Positions 35,301 through 45,479 of a DNA stretch of 64,000 nt are shown one piece after another. How positions within the stretch are numbered: the stretch's first letter is position 1; every line of letters begins with the position of its first letter. The translations under genes were made by a program, and so were the position numbers. The stretch comes from Ascochyta rabiei (taxonomy: Eukaryota > Ascomycota > Dothideomycetes > Pleosporales > Didymellaceae), in assembly GCF_004011695.2 (NCBI RefSeq), contig NC_082418.1, positions 372,001 through 436,000 of the forward strand, given 5' to 3'. The notes beneath the pieces are model-generated. The model was not told the origin of the DNA. It saw only the letters and a program-made list of their open reading frames with translations, and did no database searches.

Positions 35301-38300
35301 TCGGCTCCGATCAGGCCAAGGTAATCAGCTTCCGGGAGACCAGATGGTTCGCACAGGATGGTCGACTCGCGTGGAATGCGCAGTACAGAGGCCAGTGAGC
35401 TAGTCAAAGCGAGACGTTGAGCCCCGTACTTGTCGTATCCAAGAGCAAGATAATGATAGCCAGTCGGACACCTAATTGCAGATGTAGTGGAGTGCGTAAG
35501 ATGCAGCTCCGTAAGGTCGTCTTCTGTAGTCGCTGTCTCTGCCAATTCGTATCGCGACAACTGTCGGAAGTTTGGCCCGTCTTTGCCGTAATCTAGACTG
35601 ACGACGTTCTTGCTGATGTCAACCTGGTCGAAGATTGGCCGCGTGGTGGAGTTGAGACGGTTGTTGGCGTCCGTGATGGTAAACAGCCTTGGGACCAGCT
35701 CCTGCCCCTGCGCGTCAATGATGACCTCGGGTTCTTTGGTGTACAGGATGTCTTTGTCATCCAAAACGGTCGAAGCGAAGCGAACAAGGTATTGTGCAAC
35801 CTTCTGAGCATCGAGCCCATCGACATCTGCCACATCCACGTATTGGACGCGAAGAGTCTCTTCCTCGTGCATCGCAGATCGACCAAAGCCAACTGTCATG
35901 TTGCAGTATGGCTCATCCTCCAGACGGCCGCTGGTGAGCCACAGCATCTCTCGCTTGGTTTCAAAAAGCTTCCTGAACTTGTACCATCTCTCGGATGTAA
36001 TGTCTTTGAAGACTGGAGCTTCCAGATCTACGAGACTGACAATTACAGACTCGCCTTCGAGGACTTTGTCATCCAGATCTTCCAGCGAGGCGTAAGGGAG
36101 AACCTGCTTGGCCAACGGGGACAATGCCACCTGGATGCCCTGTGAGAGCTTGGCTATAGGTTCTGTGCGCCCTCCGACAATAACGACCGTGTCGTACACA
36201 GCATTCTTGGTATGCGCCAGAGGATCGCGCGCGAATTCGATCCGATCATCCACAGCAGTAGATACAAAGAGCGTGATACCAAAGGCATCAAAGAGTTTCG
36301 GTGGCGACATAGTGTCAATGCCTGAGAATCCGGCGCCCTTCAGAATGGTATTCCACTCATTGGCATTCACCAATGGCGAGAGTGTACGCCCTTCGTCAAC
36401 ACCGCGCCACCAGCCCGGCAGAGTCCCGAAAATGAAACCCGCACCGGCTTGCATTGCGCCATCGCTGGCTCCCTCTCCCAGGACCAGCAGACCACCAGGC
36501 TTGAGAAGCTTGCGCAGGTTCGCTACAGCCTCGTCTAGTTTCGCGCAGGCATGAACAACCATAAAGGCAATGACGACGTCATAAGTGCCAGCCTCGAAGC
36601 CCTGCTGGGCAGGATCGATTTCAGCATTGCACACCTTGAAAACCATGCTACCCTGCCAGTCCGTAAACGTCTCGGCCGCATTTTCGAAGAAACTAGACGA
36701 GATATCGGTGAAAGTGTAGCTGCCAAAATCATGACCGATAGACTGGAGAATCGTTTTAGTCGCACCGCCAGTTCCAGCGCCAATCTCCAGCATGTTGAGA
36801 TGCGGGTTGCGGTTGGTGAGTTGCTTGAGGACACTCGCGACCCAGAGAGTGGACTGCTTGGTGCCGAAACCATTGGAGTAGTACTCGTCAAGCAGACCCG
36901 AGGTGCGGAAATGCTCTAGCATCGTCGTCTCGCCCTTGAAAACGCGGGGCATGATGGCGCCGACCAGCAGCATAATCTTGACATCGGAGTTATCCTGGAA
37001 GCCCTTGGCTGCGATGTCGTCAAACACATCCTGTTCTGTGTCGTTCAGCCACTTGAGATGCGCCCATTTGTGCTGCCCTGTCTTGAGCAGGTTTGTCATG
37101 TGTCGCGCGTAATTCATGTAGTGACACAGCGGGCTAGTAGACCTTGCAGGATGGTCTTCCGGAAGCTGCTCATCGAAGACGCGCAGATAGTAAGCGGCAA
37201 TGCGACTCAGAACGAACATGAGATCGTGATCTGGTTTGCCGACGGGCACACCAGCCGCAGCGAGCGTTCCATCGGGCGCACTAGGAACCCAGTGCATCTT
37301 GTAAAAGACGTCGCGGTCGTTGCTAGCATCGGAGCCAACGGGCCTGAACTTGACCTGATCGACCTGAATGGCGGCGTGATCAAAGCCTGGAGCGTACATG
37401 TTGACGCTGCCTGAGAAACCGTCGCCAGGCTCTGCGCGATCCGCGGTGGTGCAAGTTGAATCAATGACCGTCATGCTGTTCTCGGTGTACTGTTTTGACG
37501 CGAGAACGCCGGGGTTGACGCGAAGCTTCGCTATGCTGGTTGGCAGGTGCAACAGACGAAGCTGGTCATCGCCGGGATAGCTGTAGGCAAGCATAACGGA
37601 CTGGAAGGCAGCATCCAAGTCGATAGGATGTACGAGCAGCTCATCTGCATCCGAAACCAGCGCCTTCGCCTTTTGAGCCAGACACGTAGCATTGCCTAGG
37701 TTTCGCTCGAGCTTGGTCAGCGACTGGAAGGCGCCTGAGAAGTCGTACTCTAGCCCCTTCATGAAATTGTACAGACGGCTCGGCTGCACGGGAATCATGT
37801 GTGGTGGCGGTGTCTGGCGTGGCGGGAAGAGCGATAGATTGGGTGGCTCATCGACGAGCAACACTTTGAGCTCACCATTCGCTGCGAGGGCGAGATCGCT
37901 CGTCTCGTCTCCCAACGCGGCAGAATAGGTGAAGTTGGCGTGGACGTGGTTTCCTTGGGTGGAAATGTTGGAAATCTCCACGTGTACTTCGATGCCGACG
38001 TCATTCTGATCGAACGTGATGGCATTGTGGATGTGGAAGTTGGTCAGCTCAATGAGCTGCATGTTCCTCCCTCGGGCGAGAGATTGCGCAGCTTCAATGG
38101 CTGTAGACACGTACGAGGCAGCCGGCAGTACAACTTGGTTTTGCACTTGATGTCCCTCGAGCCAGGACATCTCTCTTGGTTTCAGCACGTTCTTCCAACG
38201 CAGGATATGCGGTGCACTGTCTGGAGACACGTCACCAAGAAGCTGGTGGAACGGCTGAGCACGCAGGCGCATGTGACGCGACTTTCTGGACTCGGCCCAG

Positions 38301-41157
38301 TAGGTAGACTCGTGCTTCCATTGATAGCTGGGCAGATTGCCTAGGACGGTGTACTGCTGCTTGCCGCCAGAGAGCGCGGCCTCGCAACGGCCGAGATCGA
38401 TTGAGCTTGTGTCAAGACGAGTCCAGAGGAATCCAAGGCAGGCAGAAAAAGCAGTCATAGCATCGCCCCCGCGAACAAGGGTTCCATGGTGGGGAATGTC
38501 CTTCTGGAGTACCTCGTTGACATTTTGCTTGGTTGGTCCGGCAAGAGCGGCGTGCGGACCGACCTCAACCACTGCAGTATGAGGCTCACCGCCTCGGGCC
38601 ACTTCAACAGCCGCCTGGACAGCCTGTGAGAACAATACAGGCTTTGTCATGTTCTGCGCCCAGTACATGTCGCTGAGTTCGTCGGTGGATGGGTTGATCG
38701 GTCGGCCCTCGTACACGCTAGAGAACCAGGTACAAGCCCCGTTACCCGGCAGCGCCTTCACACCCGCACGTCGCAGCGAAGCGACATAGGGGTCGAAGCA
38801 AGGCACCATGTGACTTGAGTGATACGCTGTATCCACTTTAAGACGTCTGTTGAACTTCTTCTCATCTTCCAGAACTGCCGCCATTTCGTCGATGGCGTCC
38901 TCGTCGCCGGACAAGGTCACGCTCGACGATGAATTGCTGGCCGCCACGCCAATGCGGCCCAAGAACTCTTCATCCTGACACAACTCCATCGCATCCTCCA
39001 AAGAAGTGCCAGCGGCAAGCATAGCGCCCTTGATGTTTCCGTTAGGACTGATGGCGAGCTTGCAATGGAGACCTCTGAAGTAGGCGACAAGTAGGGCGTC
39101 ACGCGCGCTAAGATATCCAGCTGCATATGCAGCTGCTATCTCGCCACTGGAGTGGCCGACAACAGTGTCAAACTGCACATTAGCCGAGCGCAGGATGTCG
39201 ACTAAGATGATCTGCACTGCTGTGCAAAGAGGCTGTGAGATGGCTGCTTCTCCGACGCGAGACACGGAGGCGTCGGCAAGCAGCTCAGCCTTAAGAGACC
39301 AACTCGGCCGGTCACCATCTGGAAGTTCAGAAAGATAGCCTTCCAGCTCATCAAGGGTCTGTCGCGCAAGAACTGTCTGAGCGACTAGCTCTGCACCCAT
39401 CCTAGCGTATTGCGCTCCTTGACCGGTGAAGACTCCCAGAAGCCTTGAGTGTCCACCATTACCCGCCGCCCATGTGCGTACACCCAGACTCTCATTCCCA
39501 GACTCGGCTAGCCGGGTTGTAATGCTGAGCTTCAGGTCCTCTACAGTCGTGCATGGGAAGGCGATGCGGAAAGGCAGCACGGATCTGCGCTCGCGTAATG
39601 TGTACCCAAGATCGGGTGCGCTAGTCTCGGGGTTGGCGTCCAAATAGCTCGCGTACGCGGCAAGATTAGAGCGGAGAGACACTGTCGAAGCAGCTGAAAA
39701 GACAAACGGCGTTGATACTGTGCCAGCACTTGTCTCATCGACCGTCTTCTGTTGCTCTAGCTCATAGCTCTCCACAATGGCATGTGCGTTGGTACCTCCA
39801 AACCCGAAGTTGTTGATACTAGCACGCTTAGGGCGTCGCCCAGGAAGACCCGGCCACTCAATACCTTTAGTAGGGATCTGGAGGTTACCGTAGAATGGCT
39901 CCAACTTGGGGTTGAGTTGTTGGAACCACAGGTTGGGCGGCATAGTTGAGTTCTGCATGGCTTGCGTGACCTTCAACAGTGCTGCAATACCAGCTGAACC
40001 TTCTGTATGGCCGAGCACAGTCTTTATAGATCCAGTGTAGATCGGACTGCTCGACTTTTCCGTGCTGCTGAAGAATGCGGTGCTGAGAGCTTCGGCTTCG
40101 ATGGGGTCTAAGAACACAATTGAGTCAGCAAACGCACTACCTACCCATGAACGCGGGATGATGGAGAAAACTTACCTCCAGCCGGTGTGCCGGTACCGTG
40201 CGCTTCAATGAACTGAGGTCGATCCTCCGCGGACTGAGGGTTGAGACCAGCCTTCTTGTAAACGCTCTGTATTAAATCCCGCTGCGCGCTAGCGCTTGGC
40301 ATTGTGATTCCAGGTGTTGCTCCGTCCGAGTTCACACCCGTCTCTCTGATGACAGCTTCGATTCTATCATTGTCTGCAAGGGCTTGGCTGAGCGTTTTGA
40401 GAACGACGGCAGTTACGCCTTCACCTCGCGCATAACCATTAGCATCCTTGTCCCACATCCGACTGAGACTATCGGGTGAAAGCATCTTCAGCTTGCTTTC
40501 AATAACATACATCTCCGGACCAAAGATGAGATTGGAACCACATGCAACTGCTGTGTGACTATCCCCCGACCGAAGTGTCTGGATAGCCTGATGAACAGCG
40601 ACCAGACTTGACGAACACGCTGTGTCAATCGTCACTGACGGACCGCGCCAATCAAAGAAGTAGGACACGCGATTCGACATGACTGCACGCGAAGTTCCTG
40701 TGGCGAAATGCGTAGGCGCCTGGTCCAGATCTCGAAGCATCATGGCCTCATAGTCGCCGCACATGAGACCAGCGAAGACAGCAGTGTCGCTTCCTCGCAT
40801 TCGGTCGAGACTCAGGCCAGCTGATTCAATCGCCTCGTACACAACTTCAAGGAGCAGTCTCTGCTGTGGATCCATGGCTTTGGCCTCGACGGGGTTGATG
40901 CCGAAGAATTCGGCGTCAAAGACGCGCGTATCTTCGTCAAGGAGATATGACTGCATAACATTCATGTGTCCATGGTGTGTGCCATCGGGGTGATAGAAGC
41001 CCTCGGCGTTGAACCTCTTATCGGTGATGTTGCTGCGTATGTCTTTAGGGTCGCGGAGGAGATCCCATAGCTTAGAAGGGGAGCTCGCTCCACCTGCAAA
41101 TCGACAGCCACTACCGATGATAGCTATGGGCTCGTTGATGGGGGCCTTTGGTGACAT
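32324..41157 (-). CDS. Highly reducing PKS with terminal reductase release domain (KS-AT-DH-CMeT-KR-ACP-R)
   Basis: Three exons join in frame: 41157-40176, 40107-34551 and 34496-32324 (introns 40108-40175 and 34497-34550), giving 2903 aa. Start is the first in-frame ATG ([15 protein letters not shown]). KS: Cys181 in DTACSSSL, His320 in [10 protein letters not shown] (split by intron 1), His361. AT: Ser647 in [12 protein letters not shown]: His980 and Asp1159. C-methyltransferase: LEIGAGTGG at 1434-1442. The region before KR resembles a degenerate ER/structural segment with no NADPH-binding glycine motif. KR: GLSGALG at 2130-2136, Ser2256, Tyr2269. ACP: Ser2445 in GFDSL. R domain: TGCSGLLG at 2586-2593 and YMCGK (Tyr2737, Lys2741), an SDR-type thioester reductase releasing an aldehyde. 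Enoyl reduction must come from the neighbouring trans-ER. Architecture equals that of betaenone synthase Bet1, and product identity is inferred. Confidence 0.93.
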
Positions 41158-41603
41158 GAGGGATGGCTTGAACGGCAGGGGAACTGATGCCAAAGGGCGT
41201 AATGGAAGAGGATAGCAAAGTTGAAGTTGCTAAAAAGGTGGTGGTGTTGAGAGAGTTCCAGCGCTTAGGACATCGATGAAGGCGTGTTGGATTGGATTCT
41301 GGTACCAGATATGTAGTTGTGTCAAGTAGGAGCAATTCACCTGATTAGTCCACAGTTTGACGATCTCTACCTTTACCGATTCTGTGTAGGCACAGTAGTA
41401 AGCCCGATGGTGCCGTTCTCATATCCGGCGTTTTGGAGACGTGCGGTTCTACCCTTGTTCCCCAAAAGCCTCAATCGCGACATACCTGCTTGCAGAAGGC
41501 TAAGAGCTGCGAGCCATACGAACCTGCCCGTCCAGCTGCAGGTTAGTCTTTTGGTTCGGAAGGATCCATGTGCGGCAGCAGTTTCTTATTTCAGCAATTC
41601 ATG

Positions 41604-41612
41604 CCGACTCCG
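41604..41612. promoter_or_regulatory. CCGACTCCG motif, PKS/P450 no. 1 promoter
   Basis: The 9-mer overlaps the CCGAC-N3-GTCGG palindrome at 41610-41622. Shared with the FAD oxidase and regulator promoters. Confidence 0.45.
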
Positions 41613-41622
41613 ACAGTGTCGG
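41610..41622. promoter_or_regulatory. CCGAC-N3-GTCGG palindrome, candidate Zn2Cys6 site
   Basis: Perfect 5-bp inverted arms around a 3-bp spacer, about 450 bp upstream of the PKS start and about 265 bp upstream of the P450 start. Seen directly. Its role as binding site for the cluster regulator is an inference from the half-site type and location. Confidence 0.45.
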
Positions 41623-41887
41623 CAAAGTAGGATTGGCCGATATCGAATCCGACCCGTTGCGCAACAAGGCGTATCTGCTTACATTCCGCTCCGAGGTCCG
41701 ACCGCATCTGAAACGCATGCAGCTGCAGATGGCTGCGGCCTTGGCTCATTACTAACGCAGAATTAGCTGTAAGTATTGTTACTATCAAATTGGTTTGTGC
41801 GGCTCGTTGCATCTCCGAAACCATTAACTTCTCACGTCTTATACCACCTCTTCCCATTTGCGTGGTGAGTCTTTCAAGGTCAGCATC

Positions 41888-43618
41888 ATGCTCGGCCTTC
41901 AGAAGTCTCCAACGGCAGTGGCTGGATCGAATTTGCGATCCACCATATTCATCACAACCGCACTTGTACGTAGTAGCAAAAGCGTCCAACAAATACCCGT
42001 CTGACCATCCATGCAAGCTTTTGGGCTACATCTTCATTTTCCGCCCTATACGGAACATCTTTTTCCATCCACTCAAGAAGTATCCTGGGCCCAAACTCTT
42101 TGCTGCATCCTCGATTCCTTATGGTGTATGGTATATGACAGGCAAATGGCATACCAAGATCCGCCAGTTGCACGCCACGTACGGCCCTGTCGTCCGTATT
42201 GGACCGAAGGAGTTATCGTATGCTACCCCAGAGGCATGGGAGGACATATATGGTCGTTACGTGCCGGCCAAGCGCAAAGAGAATCCGAAACCAACGTGGT
42301 ACTGCAGCCCGGACGCCCACGATATGGTCGGCGCCAGTTTGGGTGATCATGGCCGCATGCGCCGCGTCATGGCACCGGGCTTCACCTACAGCGCCATGTG
42401 CAAGCAAGAGCCTCTGATCAAAACTCATGTCGATTTGTTCCTTTCTAAGCTGCACGACATGTGCGATCAAGGAAAAGCGACGATCAACATTCTCGAGTGG
42501 TTCACCTACTGCACCTTCGACCTGATTGGAGACTTGTCGTTTGGTGAACCCTTTGGGTGTTTGGAAAACGCCATGTTGCACCCATGGCTTCAGCTCGTCT
42601 TTGCGAACATTTATGTCACGCACATAATCTTGCTGTGCAAGCGTATCCCCTTCTTCTACATCTTTCTGCCTGTCAAGACGACTCTTCAGTTGTATCGCGA
42701 TTTTAACCGACACGTCGTTCTCCTACGCCAAGTCGTTGAGCGCAGATTGTCACTAACAACACCGCGCCCTGACTTTATGGAGATCATGACGTCGAAGCAG
42801 AGCAACACTCTTTACATGACCAAAGAGGAGATTTTCAAGAACGCCATACTTCTTACCGGTGGCGGCGCAGAGACCACTTCCAGCAGCCTCACGGGTATGG
42901 CGTTCATCCTGACGACCAGGCCTGACGTCAAACAACGTATCGTCGAAGAACTGCATGCAACTTTCCCGACCGAGGAAGACATTAACATGCGAAGCGTCGC
43001 GCAGCTGAAGTACACGGGCGCCTTCATCGAAGAAGCGATGAGGTACTATCCCCCGGGCCCAAATACCATGTGGCGCACGACTCCCGCTGGCGGCAACACC
43101 ATCCTTGGCGAATACATTCCTGGAAACGTAAGTTCTTTGGCTCGGTTTATTTGGATGCTTTTAGGAAATGTATCTGACCTCTGGTCCACGTGACCTGTGC
43201 AGACCATTCTCGGCATTCCACATCGCGTCTTGTACCGCAGTGAAGCATATTGGAAGCATGCTGATGAATTCCATCCCGAGCGCTGGTTACCAGATGGCGA
43301 GCGTCCGGCCGAGTTTGACCAGGACCGTCGCGAGGGGTTCCACCCGTTCTCTTACGGCCCGCGTGCCTGCATCGCCATGAAGTGAGTCTCCGTATTTTAG
43401 CTTGTCCCGAAAGCGAGGAACAGATGTGCTGATGTTCGTTCAGCTTGGCCTACGCGGAGATGCGTTACATCCTCGCTCGATTCTTGTGGAACTTTGACAT
43501 CGAGGGCACGGAGCAGAGTAAAGGTTGGATGGACAATCAGAAGGCGTACTTGGTGTGGGACAAACCGGGGCTGTTTGTGCGCTTGACACCAGTTGCGAAA
43601 GAGAGCGTAGTAGGGTGA
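41888..43618 (+). CDS. Cytochrome P450 monooxygenase no. 1, 513 aa
   Basis: Four exons: 41888-41965, 42018-43127, 43203-43381 and 43444-43618. Introns are 52, 75 and 62 bp with GT-AG ends, and the first contains a CTGAC branch-like site. Exon 1 supplies the ER-membrane anchor (about residues 15-38, including STIFITTAL and LLGYIFIF), followed by the FFHPLKKYPGPK hinge typical of fungal microsomal P450s. Motifs: I-helix GGGAETT at 307-313, ExxR EAMR at 365-368, FHPERW, and the haem loop PFSYGPRACIAMN with Cys452. The residue two after the haem Cys is Ala, where Gly is usual. It is transcribed divergently from the PKS across a shared promoter, as expected for a core tailoring oxygenase. In betaenone biosynthesis Bet2 is the corresponding P450. 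Substrate is not deducible. Confidence 0.9.
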
Positions 43619-43977
43619 GCACGCGTGGTCGTGAAAGGCGGGTAGACTGGCGTTTCATCCTTTTCAACCCACAAACTGTCAATGTCCCAAGTGAACGGGG
43701 CTGCTCCATCTCATCCTTGCGCTAGTCATCGTTGTAGTTGCCCGAAACAAGACAAAAGTCTATGATCAATCGACAGCATTCTGCTTTGCTCATTGATAGC
43801 TCGCCTCTCCTCTGACAGCGACTTTCTCCGGCGATTCCCTTCACTCTTTCCAGTACTCGACAAGATCCTTGGCATGGAAGAAAGACATGCATCGATAGAC
43901 ACAAGACCAACCACAACACGTAGGCCTCGTGAGATCAGTGTGCCAGCCTTTGATATGCGTAACTTGATTCAGCGTTT
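43619..43977. other. Convergent 3' intergenic region
   Basis: Tail-to-tail spacer between P450 no. 1 and the enoyl reductase. It should hold both 3' UTRs. No separate gene supported. Confidence 0.5.
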
Positions 43978-45174
43978 CTATGAAGAAATTGTCACGACTA
44001 GCTTTTTGCCTTTGATATGTCCGTCTTGTAGCATTTCCAATGCCTTGATGACGCCTTCGAAACGGCCTTCAATCTCCTGGATGGACTGTGTCTTGATGTG
44101 TCCGGTATCTAGTAACGGTTGCAACTCAGCGGCCCACTTGGCAGCGACAGCATGCAAGGCGGGATTTGCCTTGCGCGAGTAGACAGGATGGCCAACGTCC
44201 ACGTCGAAGTTCTGGCCCTCAAAGCCCATCACGACCTTGACCGCGACTGATCGGCGAGTAAGCCAGGCATCAGGCACGGCTTCAAGGCAGGCATAGCGGG
44301 CCCCAATACGTGCGAGAGAGGCCAGGCATACCGCTGTAGACTCAGGATCAGTTATGCAATCAAGGGCATGTTTAATGTTCTGCCCATTTGCAAGTGCCTT
44401 GATGTCTTGGACGCATGTAGGTGAGGTGTACGACGCCGTGCCAATGGCGCCGAGACTAATGCAGAAGGATGCAGACTGCGGTGAGCAAACTGCGATAGGG
44501 GCGTAGCCAGATCTATTCAGGCGAAAATGTCAGCGAAGATCCTTGCTTTTCTGATGCGACCCTTGCAATGGGGCGAATGTAATGCGACGATGGAAGAGAC
44601 ATGCTACTCACCGCCTCAACATCTGAATCGCCATGATGCCCGTTGCGGTGGCACCTCCATAAACCAGGACGGGGAGATTTCTTGCATCTGGTTTCGAGGG
44701 CAGTCCTGTCAGGTTCAAAGCGGTGGGGTCAGACATGGCTAAGGCAGCGGTGCCCCAGCCAATAGCGCCTATGGCAGCGGCCTGGAGGTCAGAGACAGAG
44801 TCCGGGATGCGCAACAGATGGCGTGCGTCAGCTATGGCGTACTCTGCAAATGCACCGTTGTAGGGATTGCTAGGTCGGTAGGGAAAGTCAGCGCCGCATA
44901 CTCGGAGACCAGGACCGAGCATCGACTCCGATCCGGCTTCCACGATAATGCCACAAAAGTCACACCCGGTGGTATTGTTCTGCATGAAGAAGTGGGTCAC
45001 CATCTTGTGGTCAGTAGGATTAAGGCCAACTGCCAGGACGCGCACACGGACGTGGTGGGGTGAGGGCAAAGGCGGCAAAGGGCGGCCATGAGCGACGACG
45101 AGTGGAAGACGAGGTGGAGTGGGAGGTGTTTTGGATTGAATGACGGCAGTCTGGCCGTTTGTGGGGAGCATCAT
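43978..45174 (-). CDS. Stand-alone trans-acting enoyl reductase (LovC/Bet3-like MDR), 365 aa
   Basis: Two exons, 45174-44612 and 44512-43978, with one 99-bp intron in a conserved position ([15 protein letters not shown]). Length matches the stand-alone enoyl reductases of fungal PKS clusters. The protein has the MDR layout: an N-terminal GroES-like part with [13 protein letters not shown], the [12 protein letters not shown] segment, [16 protein letters not shown] and a NADPH-binding [13 protein letters not shown] loop. These proteins dock on an HR-PKS whose own ER is inactive and reduce the alpha-beta double bond at chosen cycles. The neighbouring PKS shows exactly that defect. ATG 45174 (or the next ATG at 45171) is preferred, since the frame upstream lacks another ATG. 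It shares a 305-bp divergent promoter with P450 no. 2. Confidence 0.9.
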
Positions 45175-45479
45175 GGGCGAAGGAGGCGTTTGGACTGAGT
45201 GATTCAGTCTGGCCACTTGTGGGGAGCTTTATGAACGGAGAGGAAGGTGTATTGTGCATTACGTCGGAAAGATTGAAGCATGTAAGCTACTATGCATAAG
45301 GTATGCATGGCTCCTTTGGGGTCATCGTCTGCCTGTCTAGGAAACCGAAGGCGAAAGTCCGAAGAGCTTTGGGGCGCCGACGTAACGGGGGGGATAAGTA
45401 GAGTAGCAGAAGTGATAATTTCCTGCCTACTTGACTTGCACATTGATTGTCTCACCCATTGTACCCATCTTTCTCCACG
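45175..45479. promoter_or_regulatory. Bidirectional promoter between trans-ER and P450 no. 2
   Basis: A 305-bp divergent spacer with ACGTCGG at 45261-45267 and CCGACGT at 45377-45383, inverted copies of the GTCGG/CCGAC half-site also seen at the other cluster promoters. No gene frame. Confidence 0.4.

Larger units (their letters stand above)
41158..41887. promoter_or_regulatory. Bidirectional promoter between PKS and P450 no. 1
   Basis: The 730 bp between the divergent start codons has no open gene. It carries CCGACTCCG at 41604-41612 directly overlapping an inverted repeat CCGAC-AGT-GTCGG at 41610-41622. CGG/CCG half-sites in inverted arrangement are the typical targets of Zn2Cys6 regulators such as the one encoded at 53940-55178. 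Binding itself is inferred. Confidence 0.55.

Noticed and set aside
41158..41193. Longer N-terminus of the PKS starting at 41193.
   Set aside because: The codon there is TTG, not ATG. The first in-frame ATG is at 41157, just before the conserved KS start.
45447..45479. Start of P450 no. 2 at 45447 and of the trans-ER at 45216.
   Set aside because: These codons are TTG and GTG. Nuclear fungal genes are expected to use the ATGs at 45480 and 45174, which also fit family length for the ER.
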